Positions 41,174-51,406 are shown, numbered from the stretch's first letter. The stretch is DNA of 53,764 nt from NZQO01 sp964639255 (GCA_964639255.1 CAZXDP010000013.1:1-53764), one strand, 5' to 3'. Translations and numbers: made by a program. Notes: a model not told the origin generated them from the sequence alone.

Positions 41174-41178
41174 CTCAA

Positions 41179-43386
41179 TTAAACTCTGCTAACTTTATCA
41201 ATTCCGTTTATTTTTTTGATGCTCTGCACGAGATTTTCAAGGGTTTGCTTGTTTTTTACCACAACCACAATTTTCCCTCTAAACACTCCATCATTACTAT
41301 CAAAATGCACGCTTTTCATATCGATATGGTGGTGGTTGCTTACCACTTTCGTCACTTCGTTTACCAGGCCTATGGTGTCAATTCCGGTGATGATGAGGTC
41401 TGCCTTGAATTCGCGTTGGGTAGAGTCTATCCATTTGGCCTGCATTATGCGATAGCTGTAATTACTCTGCAACTGTAGGGCATTAGGACAGTTTTGCTTA
41501 TGTACTTTAATCCCTTCATTAACGGTTACAAATCCGAATACATCGTCGCCGGGAATGGGATTGCAGCAATTGGCCATTTTGTAATCCAAGCGTTCCTCTT
41601 CCTTTCCAAATACGAGCTGATCGTATTTTTCAGTAATTTCCTCCCTGTTGACATCTTCGGGCTTATCTGGTTTGCGAATGCGGTTTTTGAAAAAGGTCAC
41701 GAACGCATTATTGCGGGAGGCGGCGAAATCTTTGAGCTTTTGGTTGTCTATGATGCCCGCACCTACCCGATAGAAGAGATCGAGGCTGGTTTTCAGCTTG
41801 AAATAAGAGACGAGTTGATTTACCGTTTTTTCGTCGAGGGTTATCTTTAAGGATTTCAGCTTTCGAGATAGCACTACCTTGCCTTCTTCGGCAATCGCCT
41901 TTTTCTCTTCACGCAACGAAGATTTAATTTTGGACCTCGCTTTGCCCGTCGTGGCATAATCGAGCCAGTTGGCGGTGGGCCTGCTCTTTTCAGAAGTGAT
42001 AACTTCCACTTGGTCACCACTTTTAAGCTGGTGGCTTAGCGGCACCAATTTGCCATTGACCTTGGTGCCCCGAGTGTGCATGCCAACTTCGGTGTGCACG
42101 CTAAAGGCAAAATCCAAGGCGGTAGAGCCCTTGGGTAGGGAATAAAGATCTCCCTTGGGGCTGAACACGAAAATCTCCTTTGCATAGAGGTTGAGCTTGA
42201 ATTCCTCAACGAAATCGACCGCGCTTATTTCAGAGTTTTCTAGCGTTTCCTGCAATTTCGAGAGCCACATATCGAGGCCACCATCTTCTTGCGCGTCTTT
42301 GTTTTTGTATTTGTAATGGGCGGCATACCCTTTTTCAGCAATCTCATTCATTCGCTCACTGCGTATCTGTACCTCTACCCAGCGCCCCTTGGGCCCCATA
42401 ACCGTTATGTGGAGGGCTTCATAGCCAGTGGACTTCGGACTGGAAATCCAATCGCGCAGGCGGGTAGGATTGGGCCTAAAATGGTCTGTCACTACCGAGT
42501 ATATTTTCCACGCGATGAATTTCTCGTTCTCACGGTCACTTTTGTAGATGATGCGCACGGCAAATTTATCGTACACTTCATCATAGCTTACATTTTGCGC
42601 TAGCATCTTGCGGCGTATGGAAAAAATGGATTTGGGCCGTCCCTTAATGTCGTAATTGAGTCCTTCGGCGTCTAAGGTGTTTTCAATGATTTTTGAAAAT
42701 GCATCGATATAGGCATCCTGTTCCTCCTTGCTCTCCTTAATCTTGCTAAGAATGTCATTATACACCTCGGGTTCGGTGTATTTTAAGCCAAGGTCCTCTA
42801 GTTCGGTCTTGATATTATAAAGACCAATGCGATGGGCGAGGGGAGCATAGATGTAAAGTGTTTCGGAAGCGATCTTTACCTGTTTTTGAGAGGGCATGCT
42901 TTCCATAGTTTGCATATTGTGCAAACGGTCTGCGATCTTGATGATGATTACCCGGATGTCTTCATTCAAGGTAAGCAGCATTTTCCGAAAATTTTCAGCC
43001 TGTAACGATACGTCGCCATCGAAGGCCATACTGCTAATTTTGGTAAGACCATCTACGATACGCGCTACGGTTTCCCCAAACATCTGTTCGATGTCTGCCA
43101 AAGTATACTGGGTATCTTCTACCACGTCGTGCAGCAGGGCCGCGGCAATGGAAGTGGCATCGAGCCCAATTTCCGAAGCGACGATTTTTGCTACGGCTAT
43201 GGGATGGAAAATGTAAGCTTCGCCGCTTTTTCTACGTTGGTCCTTATGGGCATCTACCGCCACATCGAAGGCACTCCTAATGAGTTTCTTGTCCTCATCG
43301 GTAAGCGTTCGGTAGCTAATTTTCAGCAGGTTCTTGTATTCCTTGGCGAGCTGCTTTTTCTCTTTTTCCAATACTTCCTCAGTCAT
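41179..43386 (-). CDS. RelA/SpoT-family (p)ppGpp synthetase/hydrolase
   Basis: 735 aa, the long RSH form. Order: HD hydrolase (HPIAVAKIVA, AALLHDVVEDT, KIADRLHNM), synthetase (KGRPKSIFS, FAVRIIY, TGYEALHITVMGPKG), TGS (VFSPKGDLYSLPKGSTALDF) and a C-terminal ACT domain. The hydrolase histidines and the HDxxED motif are intact, so a bifunctional enzyme is likely. It follows the MscS gene by 102 bases and precedes fur. TACATTTA 4 bases before the ATG is a near-consensus promoter box. Confidence 0.96.
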   Translation of the reverse strand: MTEEVLEKEKKQLAKEYKNLLKISYRTLTDEDKKLIRSAFDVAVDAHKDQRRKSGEAYIFHPIAVAKIVASEIGLDATSIAAALLHDVVEDTQYTLADIEQMFGETVARIVDGLTKISSMAFDGDVSLQAENFRKMLLTLNEDIRVIIIKIADRLHNMQTMESMPSQKQVKIASETLYIYAPLAHRIGLYNIKTELEDLGLKYTEPEVYNDILSKIKESKEEQDAYIDAFSKIIENTLDAEGLNYDIKGRPKSIFSIRRKMLAQNVSYDEVYDKFAVRIIYKSDRENEKFIAWKIYSVVTDHFRPNPTRLRDWISSPKSTGYEALHITVMGPKGRWVEVQIRSERMNEIAEKGYAAHYKYKNKDAQEDGGLDMWLSKLQETLENSEISAVDFVEEFKLNLYAKEIFVFSPKGDLYSLPKGSTALDFAFSVHTEVGMHTRGTKVNGKLVPLSHQLKSGDQVEVITSEKSRPTANWLDYATTGKARSKIKSSLREEKKAIAEEGKVVLSRKLKSLKITLDEKTVNQLVSYFKLKTSLDLFYRVGAGIIDNQKLKDFAASRNNAFVTFFKNRIRKPDKPEDVNREEITEKYDQLVFGKEEERLDYKMANCCNPIPGDDVFGFVTVNEGIKVHKQNCPNALQLQSNYSYRIMQAKWIDSTQREFKADLIITGIDTIGLVNEVTKVVSNHHHIDMKSVHFDSNDGVFRGKIVVVVKNKQTLENLVQSIKKINGIDKVSRV

Positions 43387-43390
43387 AAAA

Positions 43391-43398
43391 TAAATGTA
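43391..43398 (-). promoter_or_regulatory. Near-consensus spoT promoter box
   Basis: TACATTTA on the minus strand differs from TAnnTTTG in the last base and is 4 bases before the ATG at 43386. Confidence 0.35.
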
Positions 43399-43488
43399 CG
43401 ATAACAGTAGGTAAGAAACAACAAAATCTGCGCCAATCGCTGCCCAAGCGAGGGAATATAATTGCCATTGAGATTGAAATCGTGGATG

Positions 43489-45303
43489 CTAAGAAGTGCC
43501 ATTATCTGAATTCTTTTTATCTGAAATAGAATTGGCCACATCGCGAATGCGCTCGGGATTGGCAATGTCCACACGGGTGCGGGTAAGATAGATGCCATCT
43601 TCCAGTTCGCATATATACGAAACGAGTTTCTCGCGTAGCTCGCAGTGAAGCTCCCAAGCAGATTGGGCATCTTTGGCGCTACAGAGTGCCCTAATTTGTA
43701 TCGATTCTTCTGAAGTATCGACCACTTGCACCACGGGAGGGTTTTCCTCATCCCATTTCTCTGAATTCTTCAACAGTTCCTCAAATTTTGAGCGAATTTT
43801 CGAAACGTCAATACGGTAATCGGCGTGCAGGATGATAGGTCGTACCTGGTGCGAGCTGGTCATTGACCAATTCTCGAAAATATTCGAAATAATATATTTA
43901 AGCGGTACTACCAAACGCCGTAAATCCCACGTGCGAACCACCAGATAGGTAAAGCCTATTTCCTCTACGTTGCCCCAATCGTCCTTGATTATTACGGTGT
44001 CACCTACGCGCACGGGCTTGGTAATGGCAATTTGAAGTCCTGCAAATATATTGCCCAGCGTATTCTGTGCGGCGATGCCTAAGATAACCGTTGCCACCCC
44101 AGCCGAAGCCAACAATGAAATGCCCACCTTTTCCAATGCCCTGAACTGTGAAATGATGATATAGCCTCCCACCACAACGATAACAAAGGTAAGTATACGA
44201 CGCCCTACCGAGATATAGGTTAGCATTTTTCGCGCCTCCTCGTTGGTTTCTTCAGAAATGTCGCCAATTTTGTTCTCGGCGATATAGGTCATTAGGTAAT
44301 CCACAAATTTGGTGATGAACCAGGTAATGGAACCTATTATCAGTATAATGAGCGAGGTATAGACGATGTTGGCAAACCCACCGCTAAGGGATATTAGGTT
44401 GTCGAGCAACAGGTAGAAGGAAAGCGTTCCGAAGAGAACACCCGCCGGTACGGCAAGTTTGTTGGCGATATGCCGAAGCCAGGCCCTATCGGAATTCTGT
44501 AATAATTTTTGGATAATGAGCCGTACCAACCTTCCGAAGAACCACGAAATGAGGAGGATTGCCAAGATTCCTATAAATTTCCATATGGGGAATCCCAAGA
44601 ATTTGATACGTGCCCAATCGGGCATCATTCTATCTAATTTACGCGGACCGTATTCCCGGTATAAAGCTTCAATATTGTCTACCGTATTGGCCGAGATCAT
44701 CCAAAGTGCCCCGTACTCTTTATAACGTATGCGCTGCACGCGAAGCACAATATCACGATCCCCCAGGGCCACCTCACCGAAAACCACAGAGCGGCGTGGT
44801 TTGCCTGCTATTGCTTGGTTGGTCGTAGTGCTAATATCAATTTGCCCATCGGGCCTATCCGATAATCCGTCCCAATCAATCTGTACCCGTTGGTCGATTA
44901 CAAAATAGAGCTTCCTTGCCAAACTAACAGCTTGTTCCTTGGTTAGCTTTTCGGGCATTAAGTTGAGGTTCAAGGCGTAAATGGCATCCTCAAAACGGTC
45001 GTTTCTGGCGCTGAGTACAAAATGTTCCAGCGCTGCCTGTGGTGTTCGTAGGTTAAATTCTTTTGGCGGAAGTCCAATTTGCTCGTTCAATCTACTTACC
45101 GAATAGTAAGCCTCGTTGTAGTCACCAAACGGATTGCTCGCATACTGTGTGGTGGAATCTAGCACACTCTGCTTGGGCGGCAACTTTTTTCCATTCTCCC
45201 GCGAGGTAGAATCTTGTTGCTGAAGGGCAGATGAATAACCGTGAATGTTCGCGCAGAGAACAAGTGCCAGGCAAGATAAAACGATTCTAGAGAAAGGTGG
45301 CAT
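43489..45303 (-). CDS. Mechanosensitive ion channel (MscS family)
   Basis: 604 aa. A signal-like N-terminus (VLSCLALVLCANIHGYSSA) is followed by a periplasmic region of about 170 residues, then four or five transmembrane helices. The MscS core has GIAAQNTLGNIFAGLQIAI (TM3 pore helix) and VRVGDTVIIKDDWGNVEEIG with the beta domain after it. The core is about 200 residues, so this is a large YbdG/MscK-like form with an extra N-terminal region. I use ATG 45303 (MPPFSR) over an in-frame ATG 11 codons upstream because of the signal peptide and a near-consensus box TATTTTAG 4 bases upstream. Confidence 0.92.
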   Translation of the reverse strand: MPPFSRIVLSCLALVLCANIHGYSSALQQQDSTSRENGKKLPPKQSVLDSTTQYASNPFGDYNEAYYSVSRLNEQIGLPPKEFNLRTPQAALEHFVLSARNDRFEDAIYALNLNLMPEKLTKEQAVSLARKLYFVIDQRVQIDWDGLSDRPDGQIDISTTTNQAIAGKPRRSVVFGEVALGDRDIVLRVQRIRYKEYGALWMISANTVDNIEALYREYGPRKLDRMMPDWARIKFLGFPIWKFIGILAILLISWFFGRLVRLIIQKLLQNSDRAWLRHIANKLAVPAGVLFGTLSFYLLLDNLISLSGGFANIVYTSLIILIIGSITWFITKFVDYLMTYIAENKIGDISEETNEEARKMLTYISVGRRILTFVIVVVGGYIIISQFRALEKVGISLLASAGVATVILGIAAQNTLGNIFAGLQIAITKPVRVGDTVIIKDDWGNVEEIGFTYLVVRTWDLRRLVVPLKYIISNIFENWSMTSSHQVRPIILHADYRIDVSKIRSKFEELLKNSEKWDEENPPVVQVVDTSEESIQIRALCSAKDAQSAWELHCELREKLVSYICELEDGIYLTRTRVDIANPERIRDVANSISDKKNSDNGTS

Positions 45304-45307
45304 GTTC

Positions 45308-45315
45308 CTAAAATA
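45308..45315 (-). promoter_or_regulatory. Near-consensus MscS promoter box
   Basis: TATTTTAG on the minus strand is one base off TAnnTTTG (A for the last T) and 4 bases before the ATG at 45303. Confidence 0.3.
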
Positions 45316-45402
45316 CGGATTTGCGCTGGGATGCACCCCGTACTTTGCGAATTTTTAAGAAATAATAAAACCCTTTTTCAATTAAAAACGGCCAACCAAG
45401 GA

Positions 45403-46641
45403 TTATGCAAAATTTTTCAAATGCCGTACCCGCTGTAGTAATGGGGGGTGGGAATAGTTTGCAACTACGTAGGCTGAGTGTGGCGTCAAGTTGCTATAAC
45501 TGTTCTTCGCTAATTTTTTGAGGGCCGTTATTAGTGGTGCTGCGCCATAGGTGGTGCTGGCGTAGGCATCTGCTTGGTATTCGAACTTTCGGGAGAGGTA
45601 ATTCATACCGAGTCCGGTAACTTCAGAAATAGGTGAATAGAGAAGGCCGAAGGCGATCAAGCCAATATGAAATGAAGCCTCCTTAACGCCCAATGCCCGA
45701 CTTAGCAAATCGCTATCCACAAATAGCGAAAGGAGCCAAAGAGTAAGACCTGTGGTAAGTAAGGAAATGACGAGGTTACTGATAATATGGTTCTTTTTAT
45801 AGTGTCCAACCTCATGCGCCAAAACGGCGACTATTTCCTCCTCGTTTAGATCGTTTATCAAGGTGTCGTATAAGGTAATTCTCTTTTCATTTCCGAAACC
45901 AGAAAAATAGGCGTTGGCTTTGGTGCTTCGCTTGGAACCATCGATGACGAAAATCTTGTCGATGGTAAATCCTACCTGTTTCGCATAGCGTTCAATCTGG
46001 GTGCGGAGATTTCCCGGCGGCAAGGGCGACTGTTTGTTGAACAGTGGTACAATGAGCCTGGCATATAGCAGATTGGTTGTTACCGTGAAAATCGCAACGA
46101 CGCCCCAGGCATACCACCAAAAATTCTGTCCGCTGGTTTGGTAGAGCCATATCACTACACCTAATAAAAGGCCACCTAAAATAGCGGCAAGGCCCCATCC
46201 CTTTAATTTGTCCAAAAAGAAAGTGCCTCGGCTGGTTTTGTTGAAACCGTATTTTTCTTCTATTACAAATGTACCGTAATAACTAAAAGGCAGCATGATA
46301 AGATCGCCAGCGAACAGGATAATCCCGAAGAAAACCAAGGCTACCGCTATTTCCCCACTCACCAACTCGCGTGCTAAACCGTCTACATATGCGAAACCGT
46401 CCAAAAAGAAAAAAAGCAGCGTGGCCACTAGCGAGATGCTCGAAGTGATAAGCCCAAATCGATAGCGCTCTTTCTTGTAGCGCTGTGACTTTCGGTAGGC
46501 TTCAAGGTCGTAGACGTCTTTCAGTTCGGTTGGCACGGGATCGCTAAATTTGCTTGCATTTAGTGCGCCAAGCAGTTTGTCTATCAAAAAATTGATAACG
46601 ATAATGGCAATAATGATATAAAATACGGTTTGGGGAGTCAT
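45403..46641 (-). CDS. M48-family zinc metalloprotease (Ste24-like CAAX peptidase type)
   Basis: 412 aa with hydrophobic helices at the N-terminus and around residues 65-125, 150-210 and 295-345, and the zinc motif HEVGH near residue 275 (VAVLAHEVGHYKKNH). The third zinc ligand is probably in KFEYQADAYA. Layout and length match Ste24/HtpX-type membrane proteases. It follows the RNA methyltransferase gene by 30 bases on the same strand. In bacteria the substrates of such proteases are mostly unknown, with roles proposed in membrane quality control. Confidence 0.93.
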   Translation of the reverse strand: MTPQTVFYIIIAIIVINFLIDKLLGALNASKFSDPVPTELKDVYDLEAYRKSQRYKKERYRFGLITSSISLVATLLFFFLDGFAYVDGLARELVSGEIAVALVFFGIILFAGDLIMLPFSYYGTFVIEEKYGFNKTSRGTFFLDKLKGWGLAAILGGLLLGVVIWLYQTSGQNFWWYAWGVVAIFTVTTNLLYARLIVPLFNKQSPLPPGNLRTQIERYAKQVGFTIDKIFVIDGSKRSTKANAYFSGFGNEKRITLYDTLINDLNEEEIVAVLAHEVGHYKKNHIISNLVISLLTTGLTLWLLSLFVDSDLLSRALGVKEASFHIGLIAFGLLYSPISEVTGLGMNYLSRKFEYQADAYASTTYGAAPLITALKKLAKNSYSNLTPHSAYVVANYSHPPLLQRVRHLKNFA

Positions 46642-46671
46642 AGAGGTAATTGTTTGCTCGGAAACCTATTT

Positions 46672-47478
46672 TCAGTTAAAATTGCGCTGCCGTTTGGCTT
46701 CGTAAATTAGAATACCCGCAGCCACAGAAACGTTCATACTATCTATCTCACCTTGCATTGGAATTATAATATTTTGGGCGCTGCGCCGAAGCCATTCCTT
46801 TGAAAGTCCTGTAGCTTCGGTGCCTACTACAATCGCTGTGGCACCCGTAAAATCGCATTGTATATAGGGAATGGATGCCTGTAAAGCGGCACAGTAGATG
46901 GAGATGTTATGCTTGGTAAGGAAATCAAGAATTTCGGCGGTGGAGGCCGTCGCAATTTGGGTCGTGAACAAGCATCCCACGCTGCTTCTAATTATATTTG
47001 GGTTATAGAGATCGGTAAGGGCATTGGCAATAAGCACGGCATCTACATTAGCGGCATCTGCCGTACGAAGTAGCGCCCCGATATTTCCCGGCTTCTCGGG
47101 TGCTTCGGCAACTAACAGCAGTGGATTCTCGCGCTCGAGTTTAAGGGTTTCTAGAGTTTGCGATTTTGTCTGGGCTAAGGCTAGGATGCCCTCGGTGCTA
47201 TTGCGATAGGCCAGTTTGTCGTAAACTTCAGTGGAAATCTCAATGAATTCGGTGGCCGAATCGGCTTTGTCTTTCAGAAAATAAAGATCTTCCTCGGCGA
47301 CGATTTCCGAAGAGAACAAAATATGCGTTACCCTGTAACCTCCCTTTATGGCTAGCAGCGTTTCGCGTTCGCCCTCAATGGTAAATCGTTGTGACTTACG
47401 TCGCTCTCTCGATTTTTCCCGTAGTTGGGCAAACTGCTTGATTAATGGATTTTGCAAGCTTGAAATATTCTTGTGCAT
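46672..47478 (-). CDS. TrmH/SpoU-family RNA 2'-O-methyltransferase
   Basis: 268 aa. An N-terminal substrate-binding domain (KSRERRKSQRFTIEGER) precedes the SPOUT knot methyltransferase: VAEAPEKPGNIGALLRTADA (motif 1), VGTEATGLSKEWL (motif 2) and IPMQGEIDSMNVSVAAGIL (motif 3). RlmB-like 23S rRNA methylation is the best guess, but tRNA targets are possible. It precedes the M48 gene by 30 bases and is divergent from the lipoprotein gene at 47595. Confidence 0.93.
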   Translation of the reverse strand: MHKNISSLQNPLIKQFAQLREKSRERRKSQRFTIEGERETLLAIKGGYRVTHILFSSEIVAEEDLYFLKDKADSATEFIEISTEVYDKLAYRNSTEGILALAQTKSQTLETLKLERENPLLLVAEAPEKPGNIGALLRTADAANVDAVLIANALTDLYNPNIIRSSVGCLFTTQIATASTAEILDFLTKHNISIYCAALQASIPYIQCDFTGATAIVVGTEATGLSKEWLRRSAQNIIIPMQGEIDSMNVSVAAGILIYEAKRQRNFN

Positions 47479-47482
47479 AGGG

Positions 47483-47490
47483 CAAAGATA
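47483..47490 (-). promoter_or_regulatory. Predicted TrmH-family gene promoter box
   Basis: TATCTTTG on the minus strand is a perfect TAnnTTTG match and lies 4 bases before the ATG at 47478. Confidence 0.6.
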
Positions 47491-47594
47491 GAAAGCAGTT
47501 GCGTTAAAAATATAGCATTATCATAAAGCTTTGTAAAATTAGAACGAATGCCAGTAATGATACGCTATTTTTATAATTCAATAAAGACTAAATC

Positions 47595-48410
47595 ATGCGC
47601 ACGTCCATATTTCTTATTCTGGGCTTATCTATACTATTTTCCTGTAAGGAAGTAGTTGAAGAAGGCACACAAGAGCTATACGAGAACGATACCGTATCGC
47701 AGCTTGACATTGGCGTCGATACTTCTCGCTACCCTGCCAGCCTGCTTGAGGTGCTCGATGCCCACGGCGGATTGTTAGCCTGGCGGCAGAAGAACAATAT
47801 CTGTTTTGAGATGGAAGGAAAAGCCGGGACCGAAATACACACCATATCGCTGCCCAACCGGAACACCAAAATTGTGTCCAACAGTTGGTCTATTGGGAAC
47901 AATGGCGACACCGTATGGTTGCAAGAGCGGGAGCCAAATGCCTACAGCGGGAATGCGCGCTTCTACCATAATTTGATGTTTTATTTTTATGCGATGCCCT
48001 TTGTACTGGCCGATCCTGGCATAGTGTACCAGTCCCTGCCCACAAGCCAACTGGCGGGGAAATCGTATGAAGGAATCGAGATTTCATATGAGGAGGGCGT
48101 TGGCGATTCGCCCGATGATGAATACAGAATCTATTACGATCCTGAAACCCACCAAATGGCTTGGCTGGGCTACACCGTTACATACAACGACCAACAGGAG
48201 AGCGATGATTGGCATTATATACACTATACAAAGTGGCAGCGTGTAAACGGATTGCTCCTACCAGAAACGCTTGCATGGTACACGGTGGAAAATGGCGTGC
48301 CGAAGGAGAAGCGAAATAAAATAACCTTTACCAAGGTAGTTGCGACCGAAACAATCTTGGAAAATTCGGTGTTTGAGATGCCACCGGGCGCTATACCGGT
48401 AGGACGGTAG
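47595..48410 (+). CDS. Lipoprotein of unknown function, DUF6503-like
   Basis: 271 aa with a lipoprotein signal ending LSILFSC (Cys about residue 17). The body is beta-rich (IYYDPETHQMAWLGYTVTY; LLLPETLAWYTVE), starting with LLEVLDAHGGLLAWR. This resembles the LolA-like fold of DUF6503 lipoproteins common in Flavobacteriaceae, though the assignment is weaker than for the gene at 52458. No catalytic motif is present. Its stop abuts the stop of the convergent DUF5686 gene with no spacer. Confidence 0.7.
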   Translation: MRTSIFLILGLSILFSCKEVVEEGTQELYENDTVSQLDIGVDTSRYPASLLEVLDAHGGLLAWRQKNNICFEMEGKAGTEIHTISLPNRNTKIVSNSWSIGNNGDTVWLQEREPNAYSGNARFYHNLMFYFYAMPFVLADPGIVYQSLPTSQLAGKSYEGIEISYEEGVGDSPDDEYRIYYDPETHQMAWLGYTVTYNDQQESDDWHYIHYTKWQRVNGLLLPETLAWYTVENGVPKEKRNKITFTKVVATETILENSVFEMPPGAIPVGR

Positions 48411-50903
48411 TTATTCGAGAAGTCCCAAAAATTTGAGTCCGAAGATAAAGGCACCGGTGCTATCACCATCGTAAAATGACTTCACGTAATCGATACGCAG
48501 CAGGCGATACTTGCCCACGCCCACGTTATCGATTCCCACCGAAACCTCAGAATAAGGTTTCTTTTCGCTCGTGCTGAGCAGGTGGGCGCCTATCACCAAG
48601 TTAAAATTGAGTTGGTTCATGCCGGGCACCTTCCCCAGTACCCAACCTCTAAAATCGTGTTCCAAATGACCTTCAAAATACGATTGATTGGTGCTCAAAT
48701 TATAGTAGGGCAATAGATTGAACGTATTGGTATAATTGGGGGAGGTGCCCACCCGTGTTTGGTTGCCGTTAAAATGCTGATAGTCCACGAATGAAATCCC
48801 TTCCGCATTAAAAAAGGTACCACCTCGAATGCTATACCGTGAATCCCCTTTGTTGCCCATTGGCACGGTTTGATTCGCCTCGGCGCGCAAGTGCGCAAAA
48901 CCTAACCGGCGCTCTGAACCTCCGAATCCATTTTCCAAAGCTATAGTTAGGGCAGGGTATTTGGTGTTGCCCAAGTTAAATTTCCCATCTGGATAGCTCA
49001 TGTATTTTTGTCCAAAAGTAATATTGGCAGTTATTTGTGATCGAAAAAGCTCGTGTTTTTCAATGGCAGCGGTTTCACTAAAATTGGGATCTAACGGATT
49101 GTTACTGGTGTATTGAACATCATCATTGGGAAGTACAACATAATCGGTCGTATTGAAGAGGGGAGATCGTTTTTCGAAACCCAATTGGGTTGCGATTCGT
49201 AAGCCGTTAAATAATTCTTGACTGTATTGGGCCTGGACAAAGGAAAGCTCATAGACCTTCATAAAGTTCCGTTCGAAAAATAGCGTCGAGACGGTATTCA
49301 CAAGGGGTGAAATAGGTTCGTTTCGGTTAAACTGCCGTACCGAATTACCTGCTGAAACGCCCAACTGCAACCTGTTTTTTGCGTTGAACCTCCTTACGAG
49401 GCTTCCCGTAAACCGCATCCTTTCGTCTGAAAAACCGTACTGGGCCTGTAGGTTAGCATACAACCATTGAGTTTGCAGCGCATCATAGTCTTTTAAGAAG
49501 GTGAGTCCGGCGGTGGCATTCCATCCTTGTACCGTATTGAAATACACACCTGGCAGGGGCCCATCGTAGCTTAGTCGCCAATTGCGGAAGCTATTTCGGT
49601 AGGTATAGCCCAACAACAAATCGAGGGCGCCAATACGATTGTCCTTGCGATCTATGGAATCGAGGTACGATTTCGATTTCCGAAGTTCTTGAATGCTGTC
49701 CTTCCGCAGGTAATCATCGCGTTCCTCTACCGTGAGCGGCACCGGACGCTCTTCCTGCCAGAACAAGCTATCTTTTTTGTTGGCTTCGGGTTGAAATGAA
49801 AGTACCTCATTGGTAAAGTAAGCAGCAGAAAAGGCAGGGGAGAAGTCGTACTCGCTGTAGACCGCGATAAAACGTCCATCGCCCTCAAAACCAAAGAACG
49901 AGAATCCAAAATCGATGGTTTGCGAAATTTTAATCCAATAATCGGTTTCCCGATCGTACTTGAAATTTTGTTTGAAGACCAGTTTGGATACCATGGGTAC
50001 CTGTATGGCCTGTCCATTCGTTTCCAGCGCTACGCCGTACAATTGCCAATCGTCTTCAACAATATATATAGTTCCTTGCCAAACCCTGTCATTAGGCCGC
50101 TTGGGCTGCACCGAGATTTTATTGATGAGCTTGTTGCCCTCGTAAAATACACCTTCGAGAGAATAGCGATAATAGTTCATCGCATTGTCGGCTATGGGCG
50201 AAACAATAGGGGCATTCAGGTTTACCGTATTTTCGTAGAAAGAGAAGTTGGCATCCCTGGCGCTGTTGAAGCTAAAGCCGTTATCGTTCCCGCTTACCTT
50301 GCTGGCGCGAATGGTCTCCTTAAATTCGTCTGGTTGCTGAAAAGCGATATCGCTAATGGTTTCAGAAAGGTAAATGATACCGGTTCGAGTGGAATCTAAC
50401 GCGCCGTCGAAATCGCCCACTTCCTGTCCCAGAATTTTTTCCGGCATATCGTCTACGCGCCAAATTCCACGGGAGTAAAATTGGGCGGTATATGCCGAGA
50501 TTTTCTCTAAGTGCTCCTTTCGGCGCGCTATGGTTTCACGCAGAATGCGATAGGCAGGATCTTCACTGGAGGAAATCACTACTTCATCTAGGCTCACTGA
50601 TGCTTCCAAAAGTGTGGCATCCAACTGGAATGGAAAATCTTGGGGAGAAACGGTAACGGTGCGGGTTTCATAACCCAAAAATTGGAACAGTATCGTATAG
50701 GTGCCGGCTTCTGAAATATTCAGTTCATAGTTGCCCGCGTCGTTGGTAGTAGTACCTATAAACGAATCTTGCAGATAGATGTTAACAAAAGGGAGCGGCA
50801 TCCCTCCTGCATCGGTCACCTTTCCTGTGATTTGACTCTGTAGTGCCAATGGCCACAAGCACCCCAGCAACCATACGATAAAAACGATGTTTCTGCCAAT
50901 CAT
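48411..50903 (-). CDS. DUF5686 outer-membrane protein with CarboxypepD-like plug domain
   Basis: 830 aa. A signal peptide (NIVFIVWLLGCLWPLALQSQ) is followed by a CarboxypepD_reg-like beta-sandwich (GKVTDAGGMPLPFVNIYL, about residues 26-105), then about 700 residues of amphipathic beta-strands ending in ...IFGLKFLGLLE, the pattern of an outer-membrane barrel. The architecture matches flavobacterial DUF5686 proteins as I recall them. They are not classical TonB-dependent receptors: there is no plug motif and no SusD partner. smpB ends 33 bases upstream, and the gene converges with the lipoprotein gene at zero distance. Confidence 0.86.
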   Translation of the reverse strand: MIGRNIVFIVWLLGCLWPLALQSQITGKVTDAGGMPLPFVNIYLQDSFIGTTTNDAGNYELNISEAGTYTILFQFLGYETRTVTVSPQDFPFQLDATLLEASVSLDEVVISSSEDPAYRILRETIARRKEHLEKISAYTAQFYSRGIWRVDDMPEKILGQEVGDFDGALDSTRTGIIYLSETISDIAFQQPDEFKETIRASKVSGNDNGFSFNSARDANFSFYENTVNLNAPIVSPIADNAMNYYRYSLEGVFYEGNKLINKISVQPKRPNDRVWQGTIYIVEDDWQLYGVALETNGQAIQVPMVSKLVFKQNFKYDRETDYWIKISQTIDFGFSFFGFEGDGRFIAVYSEYDFSPAFSAAYFTNEVLSFQPEANKKDSLFWQEERPVPLTVEERDDYLRKDSIQELRKSKSYLDSIDRKDNRIGALDLLLGYTYRNSFRNWRLSYDGPLPGVYFNTVQGWNATAGLTFLKDYDALQTQWLYANLQAQYGFSDERMRFTGSLVRRFNAKNRLQLGVSAGNSVRQFNRNEPISPLVNTVSTLFFERNFMKVYELSFVQAQYSQELFNGLRIATQLGFEKRSPLFNTTDYVVLPNDDVQYTSNNPLDPNFSETAAIEKHELFRSQITANITFGQKYMSYPDGKFNLGNTKYPALTIALENGFGGSERRLGFAHLRAEANQTVPMGNKGDSRYSIRGGTFFNAEGISFVDYQHFNGNQTRVGTSPNYTNTFNLLPYYNLSTNQSYFEGHLEHDFRGWVLGKVPGMNQLNFNLVIGAHLLSTSEKKPYSEVSVGIDNVGVGKYRLLRIDYVKSFYDGDSTGAFIFGLKFLGLLE

Positions 50904-50936
50904 ATGCGGTTCTCTCGGCTTTTCTGCGTCATTTCC

Positions 50937-51401
50937 TTAGTTATTGAACGCTTTCTTGATGCGGTTAAGGTTGCGCTTGCTTTCCCTCTTCTTAATGGCC
51001 TCGCGTTTATCATACTGTTTCTTACCGCGACACAGGGCAATTTGTAGTTTTGCTAAACCACGGTCGTTAGTATAGAGCAAAAGCGGAATGATGGTCAACC
51101 CAGAATTGGTCACTTCTTTTTCCAATTTGCGAAGTTCGCTTCGATTTAATAGCAGCTTTCGCTCGCTCTTCGGGTTATGACTATAGGTGCCAGCGTGCGA
51201 GTATTCTTGTACGGTCATATTAATTACATACAACTCGCCATTCTGAAATTCGCAAAAACTTTCGGCAATGCTCGCTTTTCCTTCGCGTATCGCCTTAATC
51301 TCAGTGCCAGCCAACACTATGCCCGCTGTATATTTATCCAAAATTTCATATTCAAATTTGGCCTTGCGGTTTTTAATCTGAACGTTTTTCTGAAGTGCCA
51401 T
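50937..51401 (-). CDS. smpB: SsrA-binding protein SmpB
   Basis: SmpB carries tmRNA to stalled ribosomes in trans-translation. The 154-aa protein starts QKNVQIKNRKAKFEYEIL and contains GTEIKAIREGKASIAESFC, SHNPKSERKLLLNRSELRKL and a basic C-terminal tail. An in-frame ATG 14 codons upstream would overlap the promoter box, so 51401 (MALQ) is preferred. The ssrA RNA is not seen in this window. DUF5686 follows 33 bases downstream. Confidence 0.96.
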   Translation of the reverse strand: MALQKNVQIKNRKAKFEYEILDKYTAGIVLAGTEIKAIREGKASIAESFCEFQNGELYVINMTVQEYSHAGTYSHNPKSERKLLLNRSELRKLEKEVTNSGLTIIPLLLYTNDRGLAKLQIALCRGKKQYDKREAIKKRESKRNLNRIKKAFNN

Positions 51402-51406
51402 AGCTG

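Noticed and set aside
40707..41192. Long open frame on the plus strand opposite fur
   Set aside because: It is the antisense shadow of fur with no promoter box, no recognisable motif and an atypical composition. The fur frame has full homology.
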